A stretch of 64,000 nucleotides of DNA from Chryseobacterium lathyri. Lineage in GTDB: Bacteria; Bacteroidota; Bacteroidia; Flavobacteriales; Weeksellaceae. The translations under genes and the position numbers were made by a program. Location of the stretch: positions 402,242 through 466,241 of the forward strand of contig NZ_QNFY01000001.1 of assembly GCF_003290185.1 (NCBI RefSeq), written 5' to 3'. Under the pieces are notes generated by a model. The model was not told where the DNA came from. It searched no databases and was given only the letters and a program-made list of their open reading frames with translations. This document shows, piece after piece, positions 17,279 through 24,645 of this stretch; positions within the stretch are counted from its first letter, which is position 1; each line of letters opens with the position of its first letter.

Positions 17279-18482
17279 AATCTTCCACACATTTATTCCT
17301 GGCCGCCTTCATTCCGAAATAAAACATCAGGATAACAGCGAAACTCAAAAAATAAAAAGAGCTTTTCCAGGACGCATCCCAGTCATGAAGTTTTCCAAAA
17401 ACCGGAGGCCCGAATGCAGCAATCAGGTACCCCACAGACTGTGCCATTCCGGATATTTTTACCGCATTGGCGCTATTTTTCGTTCTTGTTGAAAAAAATA
17501 GAATAGACAGGCTGAAAGACAAACCATTAGAAATACCGATAATGACAGCATTAGCATAGATCCATTGCGACTGCAGCCAGACGAACATCATCGTACTTCC
17601 GAACATTAAACTGCAGATAAGTATGATCAGGATCCGCTGATCCTTCATTTTCCCGGCAATAATCGGAGCACAGAAAGTAATCGGGATCATGGTAATCTGA
17701 ATAAAAAACAGGACCCATCCCGCATTTTCACCTTCCATTTTACAATCAGTAAGAAATGAAGGCAGCCAGGCCATCATGCAGTAATAAAATAAAGACTGCA
17801 GCCCCATAAATACACTGATATTCCATGCCTGCGCAGATTTAAACATATTAAAATCAGAAACACTTAAAGCTGCTTTTGCCTGTCCCGGATTCTTTTTATT
17901 GAATATCAGTTCCAGGATAAGGACAAAAAGTCCCAGTCCGGCAATGATCAGCCAGATTCCCAGGGAGCCTCGCCATCCGAAGCCTGTCCATTCTCCGATC
18001 CTTACGCTGAAGCCTGAGGCTAATGCAGCTGTAAGATTCATAGAAACTGCAAAAATTCCGGTCATCAAACCGATCTGTTTAGGAAAATTATTCTTGATAT
18101 AACCCGGAGTAACTACATTTCCGATACAGATTCCCAAACCTATAAACACAGATCCTGTGAAAAGAGTCCATAGAGATCCCGTAATCCTTAGGAACAGTCC
18201 GAAACTTAAAATAATCAGGGAATACATCAGAAACCGGCTGATACTGAATTTATGTGAAAATCTGCTCACTAAAACGGAACATGTTGCAAACATAAACAGT
18301 GGAATAGAAGTAAGTAGGCTCACCTGGAAACTATCCAGATTCAAAGCATGCCGTATATCACCCAATACCGGGGAAACAGAGATAATAGGAGATCTCAGAT
18401 TACTGGATACCAGGATCACAACCAGTATATTGACCACCATCAGAATATAAGAAGCATTCTTTCTTGATTCGCTCTTCATCAT
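17277..18482 (-). CDS. MFS transporter (CynX/NimT-like)
   Basis: A 401-aa protein with twelve hydrophobic segments. NLRSPIISVSPVLGDIR at the first helix is characteristic of the CynX/NimT/YycB branch of the major facilitator superfamily, whose members move cyanate, nitroimidazole or similar small molecules. The two ATG codons at 18482 and 18479 are both possible starts. The gene is divergent from an AraC-type regulator across 72 bp, the usual arrangement for a regulator and its target exporter. Confidence 0.88.
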   Translation of the reverse strand: MMKSESRKNASYILMVVNILVVILVSSNLRSPIISVSPVLGDIRHALNLDSFQVSLLTSIPLFMFATCSVLVSRFSHKFSISRFLMYSLIILSFGLFLRITGSLWTLFTGSVFIGLGICIGNVVTPGYIKNNFPKQIGLMTGIFAVSMNLTAALASGFSVRIGEWTGFGWRGSLGIWLIIAGLGLFVLILELIFNKKNPGQAKAALSVSDFNMFKSAQAWNISVFMGLQSLFYYCMMAWLPSFLTDCKMEGENAGWVLFFIQITMIPITFCAPIIAGKMKDQRILIILICSLMFGSTMMFVWLQSQWIYANAVIIGISNGLSFSLSILFFSTRTKNSANAVKISGMAQSVGYLIAAFGPPVFGKLHDWDASWKSSFYFLSFAVILMFYFGMKAARNKCVED

Positions 18483-18499
18483 ATAATTAATATTTGATG

Positions 18500-18507
18500 C
18501 AAAATTA
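18500..18507 (-). promoter_or_regulatory. -7 element for the MFS gene
   Basis: On the minus strand this reads TAATTTTG, 18 bp before the MFS start codon at 18482. Confidence 0.5.
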
Positions 18508-18523
18508 ATTCAGCAGTTTTATT

Positions 18524-18531
18524 TAATTTTG
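18524..18531 (+). promoter_or_regulatory. -7 element for the AraC gene
   Basis: TAATTTTG on the plus strand, 24 bp before the ATG at 18555. Together with the minus-strand element it gives face-away promoters in a 72-bp gap. Confidence 0.5.
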
Positions 18532-18554
18532 CCAAAGTTTTAACGTAAAACGAC

Positions 18555-19337
18555 ATGAATGTTCACGACACAATAGATATTGATCAGCTGAAGAAGCCGT
18601 ATTTTGTCTGGTTTGAAGAAGGCTGGCGGCATGATGACATTCTTCATTCTCACCAAAAAGGCCAGCTCGTATATGTAGAAAGCGGATTCCAGTATATTAC
18701 GGTCGACGGGAAGATCTACCTTCTTCCTCAAAACCATGCAGCCTGGATTCCTCCGGGTGCCATCCATAAAACCAATTCACACTCTGAAAAAATTAAACTG
18801 ATGATCATGTTCGCCGATGTAGAAAAAAGCAGTGCTTTTCATCATAAGATTAATGTTTTTTCCGTTCCTCCTGTTCTGAAAGAAATGATAAAGTATGCAG
18901 AAAAATGGTCAAAAAGCATTTCAAAAGATCCTGATGAAGCACTTTTCTTACAAGCACTTTTTAATGAGCTTCCTCATTTTGTGGAACATTCCTTACAACT
19001 TTATATCAGACTTCCTGAAGATAAAAGGTTATCTAAATCTATTGAATATCTTCACAGTCATTACCAGGAGCACGTAAGAATGGAAGATCTGAGTGAAATT
19101 TCAATGCTTTCCTTACGCACAATAGAACGCATTTTTAAAAAGGAGACCGGAATGACGCTGGCCAAATACCAGCAGATACTAAGAATTATTAAAAGCCTGG
19201 AACTGCTGAGCTCCGGCGACCATACCATTTCCGAAACAGCATACAAAGTAGGGTATAAGAGTGTTCAGGCCTTTACAAGAAGTTTCCAGTCTGTAATGCA
19301 GTCCAGACCTACGGATTTTATAAAAACTACTCAATAA
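18555..19337 (+). CDS. AraC family regulator with cupin sensor domain
   Basis: A 260-aa regulator. The N-terminal cupin (residues 1-100) shows HSHQKGQLVYVESG and AWIPPGAIHKTN, the usual metal/ligand-pocket pattern. The C-terminal double HTH (about 160-258) includes MEDLSEISMLSLRTIERIFKKETGM, recognised from SLRTIERIFKKETGM, and VGYKSVQAFTRSFQ. It is divergent from the MFS transporter, which is the likely target. The effector is unknown. Confidence 0.92.
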   Translation: MNVHDTIDIDQLKKPYFVWFEEGWRHDDILHSHQKGQLVYVESGFQYITVDGKIYLLPQNHAAWIPPGAIHKTNSHSEKIKLMIMFADVEKSSAFHHKINVFSVPPVLKEMIKYAEKWSKSISKDPDEALFLQALFNELPHFVEHSLQLYIRLPEDKRLSKSIEYLHSHYQEHVRMEDLSEISMLSLRTIERIFKKETGMTLAKYQQILRIIKSLELLSSGDHTISETAYKVGYKSVQAFTRSFQSVMQSRPTDFIKTTQ

Positions 19338-19361
19338 TTCAGCGTAAAATTATTATCAGAG

Positions 19362-19392
19362 CAAAAAAAATCTCCAGGTTGCCCCGGAGATT
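19362..19392 (-). terminator. Terminator of the lectin gene
   Basis: Minus-strand hairpin (AATCTCC with GGAGATT, plus internal pairs) followed by eight T on that strand, just downstream of the lectin stop codon. Confidence 0.85.
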
Positions 19393-19412
19393 CATATTAA
19401 TCTAAATAAGTT

Positions 19413-19757
19413 CTAGAACTTAAATGTGCATCCGCAAACGCTCATTTTACCTTCAACAACCGTAGTCCATTGTCCGTTCCAGGTTCCTCCGTAAGAAGCA
19501 CAGATTGAAGGGCATATTTCTTTAGCATCTTCGTTGCTCCAGATTGGTCCTGCTAAAACGTCCATAGTATATTCTGTGCTTCCTGATGGTTGCGTATCAT
19601 ATTCAACTTCGATAACGCTCATCTGACCTTCGACAATAGTGCTCCATTGTCCAGTGAATTTTCCTAAATGTGCCGCAGCAATACGACCTCCGATTTTTTG
19701 TGCTTCATCATTGCTCCAAAGCGGACCTGCAATGATATTGATTTTGAATGTTGACAT
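19413..19757 (-). CDS. Mannan-binding lectin, MVL (Microcystis viridis lectin) family
   Basis: A 114-aa protein of two internal repeats (about residues 1-53 and 60-114). Both carry AGPxWSNxxA, a central alpha-helical IAAAHLGKFTGQW or ICASYGGTWNGQW, and VEGxMSV. From memory, this arrangement closely follows the cyanobacterial oligomannose-specific lectin MVL, which binds the Man(GlcNAc)2 core. No signal peptide is seen, as in MVL. It stands alone with its own terminator. Repeat 2 has three cysteines (in ICPSICAS and VCGCTF) absent from repeat 1. Sugar specificity is inferred. Confidence 0.88.
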   Translation of the reverse strand: MSTFKINIIAGPLWSNDEAQKIGGRIAAAHLGKFTGQWSTIVEGQMSVIEVEYDTQPSGSTEYTMDVLAGPIWSNEDAKEICPSICASYGGTWNGQWTTVVEGKMSVCGCTFKF

Positions 19758-19887
19758 GGTGTAATGTTTTTAAGTTGTTTAACATTACAAAGTTGTCACT
19801 TTAATGAGATATATGATAGCGTAGAAAATACCAAATTTACCATTCCGTATTTACACTTAGTTGCAAAAAATCATAGGCTAAAATGAA

Positions 19888-19915
19888 AAAGGTCCCCTAA
19901 AGGAGGAGACCTTAA
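19888..19915 (-). terminator. Orphan hairpin, terminator-like on the minus strand
   Basis: AAGGTC and GACCTT arms around CCCT/AGGAGG. On the minus strand it is followed by TTTTTC. No minus-strand gene ends here. Confidence 0.5.
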
Positions 19916-20300
19916 AAAAACACAAATGATGAAAAAAAATTATTTCGATTTACAAATATAAGTAAAAAATATATTATGCAAAACATCATATAAGCATAAA
20001 TATTAAAAAAACATTCATTCTAATTAAAAATAAGGACTCGTTCAATAATGCTTTTCTTACCATTAACCGTGAAATTTAATAATCATATATTATGATAAAA
20101 CAAAAAATAAATTAAAAAGATTCTAATAATATAAATGGTACAATTGAATAATTTCGTCCAATGATGCAGGAGCAATTAAAAAAAGGTCAATAAAATATTT
20201 TGCCATGCTGTATTCTTACTGTTTTTTCTTTCTCCATTTTCTTTACGACCCTTATAACAGTTAAATCCATTTATCCCGATCCATTTAAGTTTTAACATCA

Positions 20301-20322
20301 GCCTCTCCATCGAGAGGCTTTT
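20301..20322 (+). terminator. Orphan hairpin, terminator-like on the plus strand
   Basis: Perfect 7-bp stem GCCTCTC (20301-20307) with GAGAGGC (20312-20318), 4-nt loop CATC, then TTTT. No plus-strand gene ends upstream; the nearest is the AraC gene at 19337. Confidence 0.6.
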
Positions 20323-20393
20323 ATCATGGGATTATGATCGTGCTCATAAAGAAACACTTTCATATTTTATAAATTAGTATAAAATCCAGTACA

Positions 20394-21002
20394 ATGAAGC
20401 CTAAGCAGATCAACAGAGTTCCACAACAGCAATCCGGTGGATTTCACGATACAGAAAGCCAGAAGCAGTTTGAACCGACACTTTTACCGATCAAGTTTGA
20501 TATTTTAAAACAAAGATTTTTTTCAGTGAGCCGTTGGAAAAGCTATTGCGGTGAAGGATTTGCAGCCTTTAAACTTTATGATTCAAAAGGAAATATTGCT
20601 GAAAGACCACCTCAGAAAGGAGATTTTATGAGAATTGATATTCCCGGACCGGGAGAAACTGAAGCCAAAGGGTATGACTGGGTAGAAGTTACTGATATCT
20701 GCTTTCAGGAAGATAACTATTCGGAAAGCATTTTAATAACGTGCAGACCCTCCATAAATCCTCAGGACAGAAAAAACAGTCATATTGCCCATTTTTACAG
20801 CTCCATAGCAACCTCAACTTTTATGATCGCGAGAACGCCTACTCATCTAAAAGCCGCAGTCTACGGACGGAATGAAACGCCGAATTTTAACGCCGGATAT
20901 ATTGATGTTATCAGAAATCTTATGGTTGCCGTAGGAGGAATGATGGGAATTTCTAAGGTCCAGTGGAAAAAGCTGACAGATGGTTTTCTGGATTTTGAAT
21001 AA
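20394..21002 (+). CDS. Conserved hypothetical protein, 202 aa
   Basis: Not recognised. The protein is soluble, without signal peptide or TM segment. It starts with a polar PQQQSGGFHDTESQ stretch and has a compact beta-rich middle (GDFMRIDIPGPGETEAKGYDWVEV, read as RIDIPGPGETEAKGYDW) and a Gly/Met segment AVGGMMGISKVQW near the end. Base composition is like its neighbours. It precedes the MFS transporter gene by 85 bp, with a Crp-type dyad between, so it is probably a separate transcript. Confidence 0.75.
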   Translation: MKPKQINRVPQQQSGGFHDTESQKQFEPTLLPIKFDILKQRFFSVSRWKSYCGEGFAAFKLYDSKGNIAERPPQKGDFMRIDIPGPGETEAKGYDWVEVTDICFQEDNYSESILITCRPSINPQDRKNSHIAHFYSSIATSTFMIARTPTHLKAAVYGRNETPNFNAGYIDVIRNLMVAVGGMMGISKVQWKKLTDGFLDFE

Positions 21003-21021
21003 ATTCCTGTAGGTTGTTTTT

Positions 21022-21035
21022 TGACTTAAGTCAAA
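21022..21035. promoter_or_regulatory. Crp/Fnr-type operator dyad upstream of the MFS gene
   Basis: TTGACTTAAGTCAA is a perfect 14-bp palindrome of TTGA-N6-TCAA form, 53 bp before the MFS start. A matching dyad occurs at 23676-23689, and the linked regulator gene is at 23097-23666. Confidence 0.7.
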
Positions 21036-21087
21036 GTTTTTTTTTGTCTGTAACAGGACATTTGCACCGAATATTTTAAACAAAATT

Positions 21088-22263
21088 ATGAGTGCAACAT
21101 TAGAAAAAGGACAGACTATTAATTTCTATACAGCCACAATGCCTATTATCCTATCGGTATTTGCCATATATCTTACGATAGGAATTTCTTTAGGTGTGCT
21201 TCCGAAATTTGTCCAGAACAATTTAGGATTTAACAGTATCATCATAGGAATGGTAATCGGGTTACAATCACTGGCAACACTTTTAACCCGTGCTTACTCC
21301 GGAAAAATTACAGATACAAAAGGAGCAAAGAAAAGCAAAATGCTGGGAGTTTTGCTATCCGTTATCGCAGGTATAGCCTATATTCTTGCGGTAAGTTTCC
21401 AGGCATCACCCCAGACAGCGCTAGTATTTCTCCTGCTTGCCAGAATGATTCACGGTGTTGGTGAAAGTTTTCTGGTTACAGGAGCATTAACCTGGGGGAT
21501 TGGCCTTGTCGGGCATCAGAATTCAGGAAAAGTAATGACCTGGAACGGTATTGCCATGTATGCCGGAATTGCTGTTGGTGCTCCGTTGAGTATCTGGATG
21601 AGTAAAGATTTTGGAGTGCTTCCGGCATTTATCCTGATCATGCTACTGCCGTTTGTCAGTTGGATTTCCACAGCGAAACTGCCTTCCATTCCTGTGGATA
21701 AAGGGCATATAAGAACTCCTTTTTACAAAGTTATAGGAGCGGTATCCGGACAGGGATTAAGCCTTGCATTTTCCTCTATGGCATTCGGATGTATTGCTTC
21801 TTTTGTGGGACTGTTTTTTACGGAGAAAAACTGGGGTGATGCGTCACTGGCTTTTATAACTTTCGGGGCCTGTTATGTATTGACAAGAATTTTCTTTGCT
21901 TCATTTCCAGACAAATACGGAGGCTTCAGAATCGCTTTTATTTCTCTGATAATCGAAGCTGCAGGGCAGATCATCATCTGGACCTCGGCATCAAAAGCAA
22001 TGGCTATTCTTGGCTGTGGGCTTACAGGAGTAGGGTTTTCCCTGATTTTTCCGGCATTGGGTGTGCTGGCCATTCAAAAAGTAAAACCACAAATGAGAGG
22101 AACAGCTTTAGGCGCCTATGTGGCTTTTGTGGATCTTTCACTGGGGCTGGCGGGCCCGGCTGCAGGTCTTGCTGCGGGATGGTTCAATTATCAGGCGGTG
22201 TATCTGTTTGGAGGATTGAGTTGCATCATTTCTATGATCATTTTATTATTCAACAAAAAATAA
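21088..22263 (+). CDS. MFS transporter (YfcJ/YhhS-like)
   Basis: A 391-aa protein with twelve predicted TM segments. GIGLVGHQNSGKVMTW and ARMIHGVGESFLVTG resemble the YfcJ/YhhS branch of the MFS, and TRAYSGKITDTKGAKKSK is the cytoplasmic loop 2-3 signature. It lies 10 bp before a siderophore-interacting protein gene, so it probably moves a siderophore or its iron complex across the inner membrane. That substrate is inferred from position. Confidence 0.88.
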   Translation: MSATLEKGQTINFYTATMPIILSVFAIYLTIGISLGVLPKFVQNNLGFNSIIIGMVIGLQSLATLLTRAYSGKITDTKGAKKSKMLGVLLSVIAGIAYILAVSFQASPQTALVFLLLARMIHGVGESFLVTGALTWGIGLVGHQNSGKVMTWNGIAMYAGIAVGAPLSIWMSKDFGVLPAFILIMLLPFVSWISTAKLPSIPVDKGHIRTPFYKVIGAVSGQGLSLAFSSMAFGCIASFVGLFFTEKNWGDASLAFITFGACYVLTRIFFASFPDKYGGFRIAFISLIIEAAGQIIIWTSASKAMAILGCGLTGVGFSLIFPALGVLAIQKVKPQMRGTALGAYVAFVDLSLGLAGPAAGLAAGWFNYQAVYLFGGLSCIISMIILLFNKK

Positions 22264-22273
22264 ACTTGAAGCA

Positions 22274-23056
22274 ATGACAAATAATCCAGCTATATCAAGA
22301 AAAATACGTTCGGTATTTACCGTTAAAAATAAACAATATCTTAGTCCTCATTTTATCAGAGTAATCTTTAAAATTGAAGAAAATCAGGTTGAATTATTAA
22401 GAAACGTACAATCCGGATCCAACAATAAATTATTTATTCCAACAGGTATGACAGATCAAAGTCAGGAACCTTTATTCCTGACCAGAACCTATACCAACCG
22501 CAAGATCGATCTGGACAGCCGCGAACTGACGATTGATTTTGCTGTTCATGGTGAAACCGGCCCTGCCTCTCTATGGGCGCTTAATGCAAAACCGGGGGAT
22601 ACATTGGAAATAGGAATGAAGGAAAGCACCCGGCCACTGGTTCCTGATGCAGACTTTTATTTACTCGTTGGTGATGCTACGGCACTTCCTGTGATCTGCG
22701 CTGTTGCAGAACTGCTGCCTTCCTATGTAACCGCAAAAATACTGCTCGAAGTTCCCGGAAAGGAAGACGAAATCATGCTGTGTTCAAGAGCAGAACTCTC
22801 CGTAGAATGGCTTTATAATCCTCATCCCGAAAAAGGAAGCTGTATTGCAGATCTTGTCAAAAAAATTGAATTTCCCGCTGGAATACTGAAAAAGTATATA
22901 TATGTCACGGCAGAATACAGTACTGTAAAAGAACTCCGGAGCTATTTTAAAACAGAACTCAACTGGGATTCCCACGGCATGCATGCAGTTTCTTACTGGA
23001 AAGCAGGCCAATCGGAAGATGAAACCTCCAAAGACAGGTCGGTACAGGGAGATTGA
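22274..23056 (+). CDS. Siderophore-interacting protein (FAD ferric-siderophore reductase)
   Basis: A 260-aa protein of the ViuB/YqjH type, which releases iron from ferric siderophores by reduction in the cytoplasm. The FAD signature is clear: RTYTNRKID followed by ELTIDFAVHGETGPASLWA and PGDTLEIG, with the substrate-binding C-terminal SIP domain from about residue 120 (DFYLLVGDATALPVI). It follows the MFS gene by 10 bp, and the Crp/Fnr gene follows after 40 bp. Confidence 0.92.
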   Translation: MTNNPAISRKIRSVFTVKNKQYLSPHFIRVIFKIEENQVELLRNVQSGSNNKLFIPTGMTDQSQEPLFLTRTYTNRKIDLDSRELTIDFAVHGETGPASLWALNAKPGDTLEIGMKESTRPLVPDADFYLLVGDATALPVICAVAELLPSYVTAKILLEVPGKEDEIMLCSRAELSVEWLYNPHPEKGSCIADLVKKIEFPAGILKKYIYVTAEYSTVKELRSYFKTELNWDSHGMHAVSYWKAGQSEDETSKDRSVQGD

Positions 23057-23067
23057 GCTTTTATTGC

Positions 23068-23075
23068 TACATTTG
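23068..23075 (+). promoter_or_regulatory. Possible -7 element for the Crp/Fnr gene
   Basis: TACATTTG fits TAnnTTTG and lies 21 bp before the ATG at 23097. No TTG is at the expected -33 position. Confidence 0.35.
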
Positions 23076-23096
23076 CTCAGGACTGATTTCAGATTT

Positions 23097-23666
23097 ATGG
23101 AAGAACTATTAGCTTCATACATTAAAAGCAAAATATCGATAACAGAAGAGGAGCTGAACATCATTCTTTCCCATTTCAGACCGATGAAACTGAAAAAGAA
23201 TGAGCTGCTGCTCGCCAACGGGCAGTCCAGCCAGCGGACTTTCTTTGTGGTTAAAGGTTGTCTCCGGATTTTCTTTATCAATGAAGAAGGCCAGGATTCT
23301 ACACGGTATTTTGCTTTTGAAAATCAGTTTGCTACCGCACTGGTCAGTTTTATCACATCAGAACCTTCTGATGAATTTATACAGGCTGTGGAAGATTCGG
23401 AGGTGTATTATATAACGCACAGCAGCTTTTATCATCTGCTGGATGAGATCCCGCAGTGGGAGAAATTCTACAGAAAATACCTTGAAATGGCTTATGTAAA
23501 CAATACCAGGAGATTGATGTCTTTTCTGGTGCAGGACGCCCTTGAAAAGTACCGCCAGCTGCTGGATGAAAACCCTATTATCGTACGGAGGCTTTCCAAT
23601 AAAATGGTGGCTTCCTATCTCAATATTTCGCAGGAAACATTAAGCCGGTTAAAATCAAAACTTTAA
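23097..23666 (+). CDS. Crp/Fnr family transcriptional regulator
   Basis: A 189-aa regulator with an N-terminal cyclic-nucleotide-binding-type beta barrel (KNELLLANGQSSQRTFFVVKGC, read as ANGQSSQRTFFVVKGCLRI) and a C-terminal HTH (about 150-189, RRLSNKMVASYLNISQETLSRLKSK, read as ASYLNISQETLSRLKSK). ATG at 23097 is chosen over an open frame from 22983, because homologous folds begin at MEELLASYIK and the longer version would overlap the SIP gene by 74 bp. It sits between two flavoprotein genes, and matching TTGA-N6-TCAA dyads flank the group, suggesting that this protein controls them. Confidence 0.9.
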   Translation: MEELLASYIKSKISITEEELNIILSHFRPMKLKKNELLLANGQSSQRTFFVVKGCLRIFFINEEGQDSTRYFAFENQFATALVSFITSEPSDEFIQAVEDSEVYYITHSSFYHLLDEIPQWEKFYRKYLEMAYVNNTRRLMSFLVQDALEKYRQLLDENPIIVRRLSNKMVASYLNISQETLSRLKSKL

Positions 23667-23675
23667 GTTTCTTTT

Positions 23676-23689
23676 TTGACCCAAATCAA
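23676..23689. promoter_or_regulatory. Crp/Fnr-type operator dyad upstream of the second flavoprotein gene
   Basis: TTGACCCAAATCAA has TTGA-N6-TCAA half-sites spaced as at 21022-21035. It lies 48 bp before the start codon at 23738. A separate perfect palindrome, CTGCAAATTTGCAG, lies at 23709-23722. Confidence 0.6.
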
Positions 23690-23737
23690 TGTTTCAGGAT
23701 CTGACAGTCTGCAAATTTGCAGTCAATCATCAGAACT

Positions 23738-24430
23738 ATGAACAACAGCGAGCGCCAACCTTCAGATATTTTTACAGGCATTATTCTTTCAAAAAATAAA
23801 ATTGCATACAACACCTTTCACATCAAGGTTCAGAGCCGGGATTTTTCAACGATTCAATATGCCGCAGGATATACCGCCGAAATTTTCCTTTGCGATCCTT
23901 ATTATAGTCCGCGCAGCAGGAGTCGGGAATATGCCTTCTGGAATTATGAACCGGTTTATCATACTGCGGATTTTGTTATCACAGCAGAAGACAGCAGTGT
24001 AAAAGATTGGATGTGTACAGCTCAGGAAGGAGACAGTGTATTTTTTCGCAGATTTTTAAATGAAACGGTGACAGATCATTCCGGGAATCAGTATTTTCTG
24101 ATAGGAGATCATACAGGTTTATCTTTTCTTTATGAGATTAACAGAGCTCTTGCCGTCAGCAAAAAAGTTGAAAGTTTTATATACAGTAAACACCCGGGCA
24201 GACTTTTTCCGGATCTTGATCACAGCTTTCCTTTAAATTTTTCTGTTATCAATCCTTTACATCCCGAAAATATTCTAGAATACATCAGAAAACACTTTCC
24301 GGGAAATATAAAAAACAGCAGAGTGTATTTGGCAGGAGGTATGAAAATAAATTCTTTGATATCTGAATTTCTTCAGAAGGAATATTCTTTTGAGCCCAAG
24401 AATATCTATTTGAAAAACTTCAGGAGTTGA
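23738..24430 (+). CDS. SIP-like FAD-binding protein, divergent
   Basis: A 230-aa protein distantly matching siderophore-interacting proteins. REYAFWNYEPVYHTADFVIT occupies the place of the RxYTxR flavin motif, then WMCTAQEGDSVFF replaces WAxxAxPGD, and YFLIGDHTGLSFLYEI replaces the NAD-side DxTALP segment. The GPAS flavin-phosphate loop is not visible, so FAD binding may be weakened or altered. ATG at 23738 is used; a TTG in frame at 23717 is less likely. It is preceded by a Crp-type dyad and is probably regulated with the MFS/SIP genes. Confidence 0.65.
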   Translation: MNNSERQPSDIFTGIILSKNKIAYNTFHIKVQSRDFSTIQYAAGYTAEIFLCDPYYSPRSRSREYAFWNYEPVYHTADFVITAEDSSVKDWMCTAQEGDSVFFRRFLNETVTDHSGNQYFLIGDHTGLSFLYEINRALAVSKKVESFIYSKHPGRLFPDLDHSFPLNFSVINPLHPENILEYIRKHFPGNIKNSRVYLAGGMKINSLISEFLQKEYSFEPKNIYLKNFRS

Positions 24431-24645
24431 GTTATCACATTTGAGTACTCCAGAAGGGGAGAAGCTTTGAAACAATGATATTTAACATATTTCCGATATT
24501 ATAAGTATTATTTAATGCATAGCTAATATTAAAATGATAAATTTAGGTCAATTAAAGTTTTTGGACTGAAGCGCTCATTTCAATATGGATCCAGCATTCC
24601 GGGATTTTAATTCATTTTCAGCGAAAGAATTTTTATCAGAATAAA

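Larger units (their letters stand above)
19758..20393. other. 636-bp AT-rich intergenic region with two orphan hairpins
   Basis: No convincing ORF (longest Met-start reading is about 19 codons). It holds a hairpin at 19888-19915 (AAGGTC..GACCTT) followed by T on the minus strand, and a plus-strand terminator-like hairpin at 20301-20322. Neither matches the end of an annotated gene, so a small RNA is possible. A 10-residue reading follows CACAAATGATG near 19926. Confidence 0.5.
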
